Below are positions 1 through 11,509 of a stretch of DNA of 64,000 nt, in pieces. Within the stretch, counting starts at the first letter, position 1; each line of letters opens with the position of its first letter. Made by a program: the position numbers and the translations under genes. Below the pieces are notes generated by a model. It saw only the letters and a program-made list of their open reading frames with translations. It did no database searches and had not been told where the DNA came from. The stretch comes from Pomphorhynchus laevis (taxonomy: Eukaryota > Acanthocephala > Palaeacanthocephala > Echinorhynchida > Pomphorhynchidae): contig WNNJ02000251.1 in assembly GCA_012934845.2 (NCBI GenBank), positions 62,001 to 126,000 of the forward strand, read 5' to 3'.

Positions 1-354
1 TTCAGAAAAAAGTTTCTTAAAAAGTATGTCTAAAGGAAAAATTTTGTCTAACGCCGAGATACAAAGAAAAAGCTAATTCATTATTAAATCTTATCTGTTG
101 AAAAAAAATCATATAAGCATTTAAATGAACATAGTATTGAGACAGGGTATATAAACGAAACTGATTTAGAGTTCTGAGTCACAATGTTTTGAAAAGAATT
201 CTATACTAATCTATACGTATTGATCAAAGACACTATAAGAGTTTAATTGAACTTTCCTAGAGCACAATTGAATATACACTATAGTTTAATTATAGTAACA
301 TTTTAGAATTAAAGTATTTAAATTTCAATTCAACAATAAAATTAGCCTACGTAC
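1..354. other. Intron sequence at left edge
   Basis: AT-rich DNA following the exon h donor. I see no exon or repeat here. The next exon, for the anticodon-binding domain, must be further left. Confidence 0.6.
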
Positions 355-464
355 TGTACGCTGAGCATCTGACTCTCTAATTCTGAAACAATGCTCCCAA
401 ATAGAGTAGAGAATGCGTCCAATGCCAAATGACGGTTCAATAACAGACGGCACAAATGTTTCAT
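355..464 (-). CDS. GARS1: GARS exon h: motif 3
   Basis: It codes ETFVPSVIEPSFGIGRILYS then IWEHCFRIRESDAQRT. PSFGIGR is class II motif 3, whose Arg binds ATP. It starts after a classic ttgttttag acceptor at the end of a 50-bp intron (465-514) and ends at donor gtacgt, just where the human sequence continues FFSFP. The next exon should lie outside the window to the left. Confidence 0.93.
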
Positions 465-514
465 CTAAAACAAATACTTTTCGTGAACAAATAATCACCA
501 TAAATGTAACTTAC

Positions 515-609
515 AATTGACACTATATATTTCATTTGTAATGAATACCATATTAAACGGTAATGTTGTCAAACTGCCATCATCCATTTTCAAATCAAAT
601 GAATCAGCC
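515..609 (-). CDS. GARS1: GARS exon g
   Basis: It codes ADSFDLKMDDGSLTTLPFN followed by MVFITNEIYSVN, equal to the human stretch FTIETEGKTFQLTKDMINV before motif 3. I chose acceptor ctttataag|GG and donor T|gtaagt because only this pair stays open and meets exon h in phase. The donor is a perfect gtaagt. The part after LPFN is weakly conserved. Confidence 0.78.
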
Positions 610-3532
610 CTTATAAAGAGAATTGTTGAGGTTTCATCTATTTAAAAATGGTATCAATTCGAAAAGCTCCTAGGTGAATTGAAACAACTAGTTCAAATAT
701 TAATTTGTTAGTTCAATGATAAAGCATAAATTTTTAAACGATTCGTTTATTTAATTTATTTAAAAAATAATAATTTTTTTTCAAATAAAGGAATTTTCAA
801 TGTGAGAATAATTTATTTTTAAATTGTTGAGTTTTTCAATTTAAAATTCTTTTGTTTTGCCAAAAAATGACAAAATAAACAAAGATAGAATTGTCAAAGT
901 TGACAAAAATATTAATATGATTTCATTTGAACGTAATTTTAAACTACATAAACATTATTTAATTATTATACAATAGATTAGAACACCAATTTTGATTAAA
1001 ATACGAAGGAAAGCTTTTAAGAATTATCGCATTTCTCGTTTTTATATTTATATTTTTTATTTCACATATTTTAATGCATTATTTTAATTTAATAATTCAT
1101 TCAGTAGCTAATGCATTTTAAGCTTATCTTAACATAAATAAAAATACACATATTAATACAAAAGAATTGCAAATTTAAATTAGAAATTAAAACTGAGCAA
1201 TTAGAAATAAACAATAACACAGAAGTATTGATTGAAATACAAAGGAAAAATAAATATTTAATTAGGAAAGCAAAAGTAAAGTGTCTATCATTTTATTATG
1301 TCTGTATCACTATTTATAAACCCAAAGAATAATATTTTAAACTACTAATATGCATTCAAGATGCGTTGAGTTTACCTTATTATAAAAATACAGTATTAAT
1401 CAATTTGTTCCGGATAAGTAATAATCCATTTGATTTTACATTTATATGCCTAAGTCAATGACTTCATCAAGACAATAACTGCTACTTTTACAGATTTAAG
1501 TACAAAATTTGTATACGCGCAAAAGGTGCTGATCCAGCATCATGGTCCAACATCATGATCAATAGAATTAATTGCTTGAAATGAAATAGCACATGCAGTA
1601 ACCCAAGTCATTATATCACACAATCAATTTGCACATTTAGCAAATTGAAATAATTTGCTAGATCGAAGTTGAGATCTTCAAGATATCATCAGTTCTATAA
1701 TTGAATGCATCAATTAACGAAATGCATTAATCGCTTCATTGGAAGTTGGACAGTTCAGAAAATGTGACTACGATTATTCGATTAGACAGACAATAATGAG
1801 CTGTCTTCTAAAGACCAGAAAACATTTGGGTCAATAACTAGAACAATAAGGAAAACACATGAGGAAAACGTTGAAAGAATTTGGAGTGTTATACAAACCT
1901 GGCTTCATAGCAGAAAATCATAATGGTAGACAAATAATACAAAATATTATTTAATTATATTTTCAACGAAGGCACATCTACTGCCTTCGTTGACAACATA
2001 ATTGTCAACGATAATTATATCGTTGATAATATAAAAATATCGTAGATAATTCTGGTCACAAGTGGGTTTATTCCTGAACTAATAATAAAATTAAGATGGA
2101 AGACGACATAAAAGTAAGAGGAAATACACAAGCTAGATATAGAACTTGTGTATATTCAAACTTGTGTTTAACATTTGCCGCTTTTAAAATAATTAAATTG
2201 AAGTTTTAAAAGGATTTACTATTTAACATTGACAAAGAATGTTTGCAAGCACATCCGTTCATTAGGACTTGGTTACACATCAAAGATATCATAAAACATA
2301 TTTAACGAAGCACTCGGAAGCATTCGCTCTATAAGAATAAGGATAATGATATTGTACTGACAGTCAGTCGAATAAACGTTTCCTGCAGGCGCAAGTATAG
2401 AGTACACAAACATTAATATAAAACACTGATCAATCAAAGTGTTTAACAAATTGTTCCCTTGGCTAATATAAGAGGTAATTTTCCGCAAGAGTCCACATAA
2501 TTGTTTGTACACCGACCAAATCAGAGGATTCGGAATTCTAAACGATTTACAAAATTATGTTGAATTTGAAAGCTCGGTCCTAATGTGTGAAATTAAAAAA
2601 GGCAAATCAGCATGGAATAATTAAATATCAAAAACTGTTGTAATGATAATTTAATCATTTCATTGTATTAGTGATATAACAACTTGATGGTTAACGACAA
2701 GTCAGTCAAGTCGTTAGTTTAATATTGAATTGTAGACATTACAATACAATATGATAAAAAAATTTAATTTGAGAATAATTTATTCTCAAATTGTCGATTT
2801 TTAGAATTTTGTCGATTAAAAGAAAAATATGCACGCAAAAAAAACGTATAGAAGAAAACATATTTGAAAGAATTGTATGAAAACATTTCGGTATGAAAAC
2901 ATAATGCGAATAATCAACTGACCGGCTTGTATCAGCCGGTTAGTTGACTATCTTAGTTCCATCTGCTAACCACAACAGTGGACTGGACAAACGAACAAGA
3001 AAGCAAAAGAGGGATACGAAAACTTGTCCCTGACAGCAGTGGTATTAAAGTATCAAATGGTATATAGGATTAGGCAAATGAAAAAGAACCAAGAACGACA
3101 AAATAAAAACGATCGAAATAATTTGAAGGGGCATGCAACTATACAGTTAATAAACGCAAATAGGCAGATTACCGAAAGAAAATGAAAAGAGAAAGGTAAT
3201 AGAAATGATCCAAAATATAGGAATCGTGAAAAATAGAAATGTTCATAATAGAAATTGGTCAAACTACAGATAGCTAGTGGAACATTTGTTATATTTGGTG
3301 CTGTAACAGAAGGTAGTTGCACGAAAAAGGTGAAAATTGAGTAAGCCTCTTAGAGTGCATTAATCTTCATGTAGGAATGTGAATGTCACGTCGTTGACTG
3401 GAAAGGAATAGGAACTGGCATATGATGCCAATCCTGTAGCGGAGTAAACTTGCATGTGGTAAGCGCCACATTCAACAAGCGGTTAGATTATGTTGATCAT
3501 ATTATGTTGATTGCATTTTAAAACAGAATTAC
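610..3532. other. GARS intron of 2.9 kb
   Basis: AT-rich with no recognisable coding sequence. It holds a chain of three overlapping hairpins (1964-2025) and a 14-bp-arm hairpin with one mismatch (2914-2947). The open frames here lack similarity to anything I know. Confidence 0.6.
1964..2025. repeat. Chain of three overlapping perfect hairpins
   Basis: Arms 1964-1974/1982-1992 (11 bp, loop 7), 1990-1996/2002-2008 (7 bp, loop 5) and 2006-2013/2018-2025 (8 bp, loop 4) are all perfect. The right arm of each overlaps the left arm of the next, so the sequence reads as one strand repeatedly folding back on itself. Confidence 0.9.
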
Positions 3533-3783
3533 CCTGAATCTTTTATATTTGCAATTTTCTGGATTTCTACATCTGTCAGATGATATAGGGCAGAATAAAT
3601 AGATTCAGCATTAGTTTTATAAGTCATCCCAATTTCTTTTCGATTAGGCTTTAACTTAATTTTGTTTACTGACTTTGGAGCTGGTAAACTTCGTTCAGCA
3701 ACGATATTATTTCCGGTTTCTTTGGCATGCTGACTTAAGTCAAAGCAGGATCTATCGGCACATCCAACGCATTCTACCCAGCC
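3533..3783 (-). CDS. GARS1: GARS exon f: glycine-binding segment
   Basis: It begins GWVECVGCADRSCFDLSQH, the glycine-pocket segment of the family (WxExxGxADRxxYDLxxH, here with Phe for the usual Tyr), and runs to SLPAPKSVNKIKLKPNR and ALYHLTDVEIQKIANIKDSG. It enters in phase 0 after LTTY and leaves 2 bases. The acceptor is ttttag and the donor gtaatt. Confidence 0.94.
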
Positions 3784-4038
3784 CTAAAACAAATTAATAA
3801 AATTATTATGAAAAAGACATAGACATATACAATACTTTTGCTTATTTTTGCAAGCGTAAGGTTTTTATCATAATATTTTTAAAATTATTATAAATATTAA
3901 TATTTATATTAAAATAATATAGTAAAATATTAATTTAATCGAATTTTCAATAGCTATTATCTGTCAATTTACTATCAATTTACTGCTATTATCTTCAGGA
4001 GTAAATGTTACAAAATATTTTTACAATATAAATATATG

Positions 4039-4040
<2 letters not shown>

Positions 4041-4103
<63 letters not shown>
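4041..4103. repeat. (AT)n microsatellite
   Basis: About 30 AT units in the 647-bp GARS intron. The Tyr-Ile-rich open frame over it is only a by-product of the repeat. Confidence 0.97.
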
Positions 4104-4108
<5 letters not shown>

Positions 4109-4144
4109 AATATAATATATTTTAATTTATATATATTTATTATA

Positions 4145-4183
4145 TCGCTACTGTAGCGATGAGTTACATCGCTACAGTAGCGA
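4145..4183. repeat. Perfect 17-bp hairpin, 5-base loop
   Basis: Arms 4145-4161 and 4167-4183 are exact reverse complements around AGTTA. Each arm itself contains a near-palindrome (CGCTACTGTAGCG). It is GC-richer than the intron around it. Confidence 0.9.
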
Positions 4184-4430
4184 AAAGTTATGAGTGTTTT
4201 ATTCATTTAATCTATAAAAACAAAAACTTGTAATGTAAAAAAATGTAATGAAGATTGAACCTCAAAGTGATCGACAAATCAGCAATCAATAAAATTTGTA
4301 TTTTCAAATCAGGCATCAGTCGGCATCGACTGTAAATTACCGAATCCTTATTTTTAAACAAATAATTGGTTTTTGAATAAATTCGTTTTTATTACCAAAA
4401 CATTTAAACGGAAAATGTAATTTAACTTAC

Positions 4431-4914
4431 ATATGTAGTCAAACATTCAGCGTCCCAACAGTCACAAGCATAATGAGCCATTTCATTTGGCAAATGCTGC
4501 CTAAATCGCAACTTGTCGTCTGCAATGCCACATTTTACGAGAAACAAATAAATTCTAGCCATAAAGTATCCAAGTTGTTTATTATCAACAATCTTGTCCG
4601 AAACGGCTTGGCCGATTGTCAGTTTTCGTGTATTATGCAGCCCCTGTAATTGATCTTTGCTGGAAAGCAAGTTTAGCTCCAAATTTGCGTATTTATCAAA
4701 ATTGGGATGATGATTTTTATATTGTGGATCAACAAAATGTTCAATCTCAGCCATGCAAAATTCTCGAACACGCAAAAGTCCAGATCTAGGGGCAATTTCA
4801 TTACGAAATGCGTAACCGATCTGGGCAGCAGCAAATGGTAATTTGCCTTGATTGAAAACAAGCAATCTTGGAAAATTGACGAAAATTCCCTGGGCAGTTT
4901 CAGGACGTAGAAAA
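4431..4914 (-). CDS. GARS1: GARS exon e: motif 2 and active site
   Basis: This is the largest exon. It carries [14 protein letters not shown], then [19 protein letters not shown] (motif 2 loop with the ATP-binding FRNE), then [14 protein letters not shown], and ends [11 protein letters not shown]. Residues known to contact the ATP and the acceptor stem are present (Arg and Glu of FRNE, Glu of EIEHF). It is fully open. The donor gtaagt is strong. The sequence identifies the gene beyond reasonable doubt. Confidence 0.96.
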
Positions 4915-5124
4915 CTAAAATATGTAATAATAGGTAAAAATAATAAATTAACTTATAACGCATAACGCATAACTTATAACTAATTTAAAATGGCGTTTAA
5001 ATGTGATATTTAATGTGCGACATTGAACAAATACTATTAAATATCATAAATTGTAATTTGTAATAATTTTTAATCTGTTGATTACAGATTACAATAAACG
5101 TTTGGGCAGCAAAATTTAGATAAA

Positions 5125-5171
5125 CGAAGAGATACATCAATTTCATGTAATGAAATTGATGTATCTCTTCG
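5125..5171. repeat. Perfect 22-bp hairpin, 3-base loop
   Basis: Arms 5125-5146 and 5150-5171 match exactly around GTA. A second perfect hairpin with 10-bp arms follows directly (near 5180-5205) and shares part of the same motif, as if the sequence had been copied back and forth. Confidence 0.9.
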
Positions 5172-5456
5172 ATACAAAGAAGATGTATCTCTTCGATACA
5201 TCTTAACTTGATGTAAATTAAAAAATTTCTAAATCTTTAAATATTTTTTTATAACTAAGAATTTAAAAATCGATTCATTATATAATATATCGAAATATTC
5301 ATAATATATAGAATAATGATACTGACGCATGTTACCGACGTAACATGATACTGACGCATGTTATTTGGTACATATCAGAGTCATTAAAATTTAAAATAAA
5401 CGTCATTATTATGAATTGACTAAAAAACAGACGTTGTATCAAAATAAGGATTAGAT

Positions 5457-5561
5457 GTCATCAGGAGGAACTGCTATGCTATCAGATTTCGACTTGTATT
5501 CTACGAACCGACATAGCAGCGGGATCAAATGCATGTTAATGACGTATTTCCTATGATGAAA
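5457..5561 (-). repeat. Core repeat, copy 1
   Basis: The core has outer inverted arms (TCATCAGGAGGAA on the plus strand; TTCCT.TGATGA at the far end) and an inner 8-bp pair CTGCTATG/CATAGCAG. On the minus strand one frame reads IIKFHHRKYVI...PLLC and ends IAVPPDDI before a stop. Copies at 6431-6537, 16450-16545, 17436-17545 and 18639-18745 keep the same frame and end, so it may be the C-terminus of an element protein. Confidence 0.75.
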
Positions 5562-5655
5562 TTTGATTATGAAATCAGAGAGTTCAAAAGATTATTTTAT
5601 TATGCAAATAATAAAAAGATTATTTTATTATTTTATTATATTCTGATACTTATTA

Positions 5656-5689
5656 TTTTATGGATGGATGATATCATCCATCCATAAAA
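5656..5689. repeat. Perfect 34-bp palindrome with no loop
   Basis: Left arm 5656-5672 and right arm 5673-5689 are exact reverse complements. It lies in the 3' part of a Penelope-like repeat unit; sister units near 16.6 and 18.8 kb lack the palindrome, so it arose in this copy. Confidence 0.88.
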
Positions 5690-6430
5690 ATTTTCAGCCA
5701 ATGATTTAAAATTTACGAAATATTATTGTGTTGATTTACATATTTACTATTTTCTGCTTGATGTTATTTTTATAGTAACCTAGTTTAAAATATGCATCTA
5801 TTAAATTATTTAAATGATTTTGAAGAAAGCCAATATCATTACATATTGTTGCAATTCTTAAAATTTCATTATTTAATGTATTATATTTTATATTATATGG
5901 TATGCATGAATGCTCATGCAAAAATATGTTTCTTGTAAATTTAAATATGTCATCTTTACGATATAAATTAATAGTAGTTTTAGTTAATGTTAATTTAATG
6001 TTCATATCTAGATATACACCTTCCTTATCATTAATATTGGTTTTGTTAAGAATAAGGCTTTCTGGATAAATGTGCTCACTAATTGAATAAAAATTATTAG
6101 AATTAAATACACATGGTATCTTATATATAAATAATATATAAGATTTTATTTAATTTTATATAATTTTTTATACAATATCACGACTCAGTGGAAGTCTAAC
6201 AACTCAGATCAGCTAACTGAGTCTACGTATTTTATGAAGATAAAACAGATAGAAAATAAATACGATAAAATACGTATTTTATATCTTATAAAGATAAAAT
6301 AAAGATCAATAATTATAAATAATATATAAGATTTTATATAATTTATAAAAAGGTTGAATTAAAAATAAAAACCAATTTTTATGAGTTGAATTATAAACAA
6401 TATACGATTTATCAGAATAAGGGTTAGAGT

Positions 6431-6537
6431 TTATCAGGAGGAACTGCTATATTATCACGTTTCGGCGGCTATGCCCTTAACCAACATAGCAGCGGGGTTA
6501 AATACATGCTAATGACGTATTTCCTCTGATGAAATTT
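6431..6537 (-). repeat. Core repeat, copy 2
   Basis: It has the same outer arms and the same minus-strand frame (IKFHQRKYVISMYLTPLLCW ... IAVPPDKL) as copy 1. One base of the inner stem is mismatched here. Flanks match those of other copies for about 100 bp on each side. Confidence 0.75.
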
Positions 6538-7480
6538 AATTATCTAGCGCATCTTATTATAATACAAAGGTAGATATTTTTCTATTTTTTGTTTAATTTT
6601 ATTTTTATTAAAATCTTAGCAGAAATAAATACCGTGTTTTCTATAAAGGCACTGGAGAAGTGGCTTTAAATCCATTTAACATTTGAATACATTTCATTAA
6701 AATAAATTTTAATTAATTTTTATTAAAATAAATTTTAATTAAATTTTATTATACCTGATCAGGAACGATAAGGTATAATTAAAAGTCAACAAAATTATTT
6801 TGATATTTCGATAGTAATATACTAAAGATGCTAACGAATATCAAATAAAAGTTTCCTCCTTTCTTTGATCCATCTCCAATAATTCTTTATCAATAATGGA
6901 TCATTATCAACTATTTACGAAAAATTTGTAGTGCAAATTTGTACTTATAAAATATTTTATAACAAAATTCTAATTTTTATAAAAATTCAATAAAAACAAA
7001 AATTCCATTCTGACTCGTTTCGAAATATAAAAATTTATTATTTTAGTAAAAACATGAATTTTGACTGATTTACCCTGGACATTTTTTGTATAAATAACAC
7101 ATATTAGTGAATTACCAAGATATCTATATTGCACCTTCTATATTAATGCAATCAGAATTTATATGAAGTTCTTGAATTATATATTATTTTATAATTATAT
7201 TATAATATAATTATATATAAATTGAATATTAATTGAATGAACTTTTGGAATTAATCGTTTGGAGTTCGCAAAGTACTTCATATTTTATGAACGGCTCAAT
7301 AATACGATAAAATGATGATCGCAGTTTAAGCAATCCCATATTTTCTAATATTTACCTCAAAAATACAAGACATGTCTATTTTATAGGAAAATAAAAATTT
7401 ATTATTTAAAAGTTTTAACAACATTTCATAAAATGTTCGAAACGTTGCCTTTTAAGTATAATTTGATAAACGATGATTAC

Positions 7481-7623
7481 CACTTATGAAGTCCGGTAGC
7501 TCCGAGTGCTGTACTAAACATCAGGTTAAATTCATGTGGATCATCTAGATCGTTGCCATTCGGACTTTTGATATTATGATTGCGAATGAGCTGTTTAATT
7601 TCTTCAATATTCATATTTTCAAT
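7481..7623 (-). CDS. GARS1: GARS exon d
   Basis: It codes IENMNIEEIKQLIRNHNIKS, then PNGNDLDDPHEFNLMFSTALG, matching the family's NIKSPxTGNDLxxPxxFNLMF stretch. The normal IGPGGNxPGY loop reads ALGATGLHKCF across the splice, a divergent form of the loop before LRPETAQG. It leaves 2 bases that combine with exon e. Acceptor gattag and donor gtaatc are standard. Confidence 0.88.
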
Positions 7624-10486
7624 CTAATATGAGAAACATAACAATTATAGTTTCATATAAAAACATAACCATAAAGATAATAAATTAAACAAGTTAATAA
7701 ATACTAAAACCAGAATCTTCTTCCATTTTTGTTTATTTAGTTTTACGGGAACAAAAAAGAAAATAATTCTTCTTTATTTGAAAAAATTCAATATTGTGAA
7801 AGCTCTTACTATCATCAGGTTTGCAATAAAATATTCACAAAATTTCTTTTTTTAACATTTATGCAAAAGTTCAAGATGTAACCCTACCTAAAAAGAAAAG
7901 GAAAATATTTATTTTCCTTTTCTTATTTCTACTTAAAAAGAAAAGGAAAATACCGAAAAACAAAGCATGCACACAATATACATTGAACATTACATATTTT
8001 TAGATGCATCAAAAGAGTAAAGAAGAAAAACAATATCATAATAAAAAAATCCATAAAACAAGCGATAAAAAACAAATAATCTAAAATAATTTAAAATAAT
8101 TTTTAATCTAAAACAAAATAATAATACAATTAGAAAAAGACAAACGAATTGAAAAAATTAATATAATGTAATATTAGAATAATAAATTATAATTTAATTT
8201 AAGGTTGTAATCGGATTTATTATTAAGCATTAAATTAGGTTCTACTTGGATAAAATACAGTTCTTGAATAATGCGAGATTACAAGTTACTTTCAAATGAT
8301 AAAATATATGCATTTTCAAAATCAACAGAAGACTTAAACTCGCAAAATGCTGAGCAATAGAACTAGAAGTGATCTTCTTATGTGGTCTTATTATAATTAT
8401 GGCTGTTTAATAGTTTAATTAAACCTTATAATTAAATAAGTATAATAAAACAATATAATAAATAATATAATAAAACCATATAATTAAAAAAGGGAAATTC
8501 AATACATTAGTATTAAACTTGTCAATATTGATGTATTGGGATAATTTAAATGTCTGACCACCACATAAAAAAGTCAGATAAAATGCAAGAAAATGGTTTC
8601 AATGAACAAATTAAATACATGACATTAGTATTGAACTTGTCGAAAACAAGAGACGATAAAAACTAGTACTTATTAACCAAGTAGGTTATGAGTCCTAAAT
8701 ATTCATAAAAATAACCAATAGTTACGATCAAACTATCACTGGTAATTTAATAAATGAGATCTTATATTAACTATTAAACAACTATAAGAATCAACTATTA
8801 GAAACGACTGTTATAATTTACCTTCGCAAGCAACGAGTCAACTTCAGACTTTGCAATTTTACTTTTTGATAGGCATTCTAAACAAAATTCCAAAATTAAT
8901 AAATCAAAACATGCGTTTGAGATTTTTACAATGCTTTCGTTCTGAAATACATCTTGAATATTTAAATGTAATTTAAAGAGTAATAATTACAAAGTGGTCA
9001 CAATTCAAGATAATTTACAATATTAAAATACAGATATTGTACCAAACATTAAATGAATATAATTACAAGTAACAAACAATAAACATAAACTCGTATATAA
9101 ACTCAAACTTAAATAAATTGGACTGATTTAAATTTGGTTCAAGCACTTTATGTATCATGGCATTTATAAAACTTCTATTTTGATTTTTATCAGTATGATC
9201 TACTAAATCATACAAACGAACAATTATATTTAATAGTAAAATCATCTTTGGTTACTTGTGTATCAAGAAAGGTTGATTTTCATTAATGATAAATTGCATA
9301 ATTCGAATTTTAACTCATTCATTTAATTTGCACCTTTTAATTTATAAAATTTAAATTATGAAACATTCGATTTAATGGGGTTCTTAGAATAAAATTAAAA
9401 TGTTAGTCTTGACATTGTAAACTGTAATATTTAAGTTACAAAAAGCAATATTAGAAGGTTAACAATATCATATACAAATACACTCGTTTAACAAATACAG
9501 CTATTTATTTAAATCTGATGTATTTGAAATAAGTCAATTGATAGAGATAGAAGTCATCGAAATCTTGCAATTAAAACAATCTTTATGGTGATCGAAAATA
9601 AAATATATTTATGCTTATGGCATCGTATGTTGACAAAACATTGATAGCACTTCGATGACCAAAAATCACAATATTCATCACTCATGCAAAGTATTTGAGT
9701 TATGAGTTCACTTATCCTTATGTTCACTTTAAATATATTCACGTAAGTGTATAATAGCCGTTTCCATCATTAGTAATCAATCATTAATTTGAATAGCAAA
9801 TGTTGATTTAATTATTTTTATTTTTTGATTTAATTAATTTTTTTTCTAATAAAAATATTAGAAAAAATATAATTAATACTTAAGTTATTACTTAATAATT
9901 AATATTACTTATTACTTATTAATATTATTACTTAATTTTACTAAAATATAATTAAATATTAATATTAATCTGAGAAATTTTATTTTCCTCACTTCCGCTT
10001 GTAAGCGATGGAGGTAGAAAATACAGTCAATTTATATACAAAAATGTCAGCTTATTATTGTACTTATCGAGCTAGTCGTCATCCATCACGAGGACGAAAA
10101 GTGTGCAGAAGTTGTGGGAACGTTACGAAATGACGATATCGAATCTACTTTGCGCAAACTCCATGTAGAAAGAACTGAACATGAAAACAGATGGAGAAGG
10201 TCACAACATTCTAATATCACAACAGTAATATTACTTATTACTTATTAATATTATTACTTAATTTTACTAAAATATAATTAAATATTAATATTAATAATAT
10301 TAATATTATTCCTTAAGTTTCCCAATTGGGAGATTACAAAATATAATAACATAGTAATAACAAGTCATGGTATAACAAAATGTAATTAAACCTAATAACA
10401 ATACAACATAAATGCATTATGAAATATGTAGATGTGACATGAAAGATATATCTTTAGTTAGAGTATGGCAAATAGAATGATCAAAC
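7624..10486. other. GARS introns around exon c
   Basis: Apart from exon c (8822-8877) these 2.8 kb are AT-rich and without recognisable genes. A perfect 15-bp hairpin with a 2-base loop (arms 7893-7907 and 7910-7924) is built of the A-rich run AAGAAAAGGAAAATA. A short stretch at about 9980-10210 is less AT-rich but I cannot assign it. Confidence 0.55.
8822..8877 (-). CDS. GARS1: GARS exon c: short linker exon
   Basis: This 56-bp exon codes ECLSKSKIAKSEVDSLLAK and corresponds to the variable insertion after the DHLLK motif (human ...KKSEMESVLAQ). The call rests on phase (1 in, 0 out), clean tttag acceptor and gtaaat donor, and position between exons b and d. The sequence is poorly conserved, so the exon is less certain than its neighbours. 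Confidence 0.75.
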
Positions 10487-10717
10487 CTTTTATTAGATGA
10501 TCAACCCTAAAACACTCTCCGGTGACAACATCTTTAGTCATAAAATCACAGAATTTTTCAACGTGCCCAGAAGCCTTAAGTACGTTTTCAGGTGTTAGCA
10601 TCGATGTCTCAATTTCGAGCATATTGTCCTTGAGAATAAAATGATTCCGCCATTCTGTTAACAAATTATTTTTCGTAGAACAACCTAGTGGGCCAAAGTC
10701 AAACAGTCCGCTTACAC
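10487..10717 (-). CDS. GARS1: GARS exon b: motif 1 region
   Basis: It begins GVSGLFDFGPLGC and carries the dimer-interface motif 1 region, then MLTPENVLKASGHVEKFCDFM and GECFRVDHLIK, all hallmarks of eukaryotic glycyl-tRNA synthetase. The acceptor is a good pyrimidine-AG. The donor (G|gtttga) is weak but is the only one that keeps frame with exon c. The length of 231 bp leaves phase 1 at both ends. Confidence 0.92.
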
Positions 10718-10869
10718 CTGAATGCAACAACAATGAAATATAATAAAGGCTCTAGAATATAAACTAATATTATTTTATTTATTATAATTATTTAAGTTAA
10801 ATTAATTATTTAATCGAATATAATAAAATATAAATTGGCACGATAAATACAATTTTCTTAAAAAGTATT

Positions 10870-11455
10870 TTTTATAATATTGCAGTAACGGAGAACGTGA
10901 ATGAGTAAAATGGTTTTACTATAAAAAAAGTCACTATATTTCGACAACTCCTGCTATCATCTTTAGAAGTAAACTTTCTTAGCACATTAATTCGGATATG
11001 TAAAGTCTTCCAATAGGAAAGCTTTACATTGGTAAGTTCGTTTATTGTTATACGGTCATGTATAACCATTTCTTTGCTCACACGATTCATGTAAAGTATC
11101 TGCGACCGGTCGTAGTAAGGAAGGTGTTTGAGTGCAGGAATCAACTTTGTTGCCAGGCGGATCACATTCTCTAGTTGAATTACCTCGCCCGTAAATCTCA
11201 GATACATACATTCGGATCCATACAAAAGGTTATTCAAAATGAATGTGTTTGCAAGTAACTTATAATATCGATTTCGAGAGCAACAAATGTACGACGGATA
11301 AAACCCACCAAACGATTGACTTTTGCGGTTATGTACTCCGTGTTTTTAGTCGATAAGTCATAAGATATTCACACACCAAGATCCTTGGCATGTTCGGCTT
11401 GTACAATCAACTAGTCATTAAGAAAATAATTTAAAGGCTTATTACCACTGCTTAT
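10870..11455 (-). mobile_element. LINE RT C-terminal fragment in GARS intron
   Basis: Minus-strand pieces read KDLGV, then YITAKVNRLVGFIRRTFVAL, then NNLLYGSECMYLRF and IRLATKLIPALKHLPYYDRS. This is the usual C-terminal part of CR1-like LINE ORF2 proteins after the YADD motif (DLGV..., LLY.SE, R.ATKLI..L..LPY..R). The copy lacks EN, the RT core and the 3' tail, and changes frame at least once. Confidence 0.75.
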
Positions 11456-11509
11456 GCGTTAAACGATGCATCTGGAAAATTTATATCATTACCCAGGCAT
11501 TATTATATA

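Larger units (their letters stand above)
5390..6140 (-). mobile_element. Penelope-like element fragment: RT thumb and 3' region
   Basis: On the minus strand the frame reads YSISEHIYPESLILNK, then LDMNIKLTLTKTTINLYRKD, then EILRIATICNDIGFLQ and a NHLNNLIDAYFKLGY stretch. This order (IYP..L..N.T, LD..I, YDKRD-like, R.A..C..., GY) is that of the C-terminal part of a telomerase-related RT family I associate with Penelope-like elements. After the frame comes the roughly 130-bp core repeat seen in other copies (5457-5561). No GIY-YIG nuclease is visible. The copy is 5'-truncated and sits in a GARS intron. Confidence 0.55.

Noticed and set aside
4021-4206. Open frame of repeating Tyr-Ile
   Set aside because: It is only the translation of the (AT)n microsatellite and its flanks.
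5551-5565. CTGATGA-like box in the core repeat as a hammerhead ribozyme
   Set aside because: No GAAA box or stem II follows in any of the five copies on either strand; the box is just the outer inverted arm.
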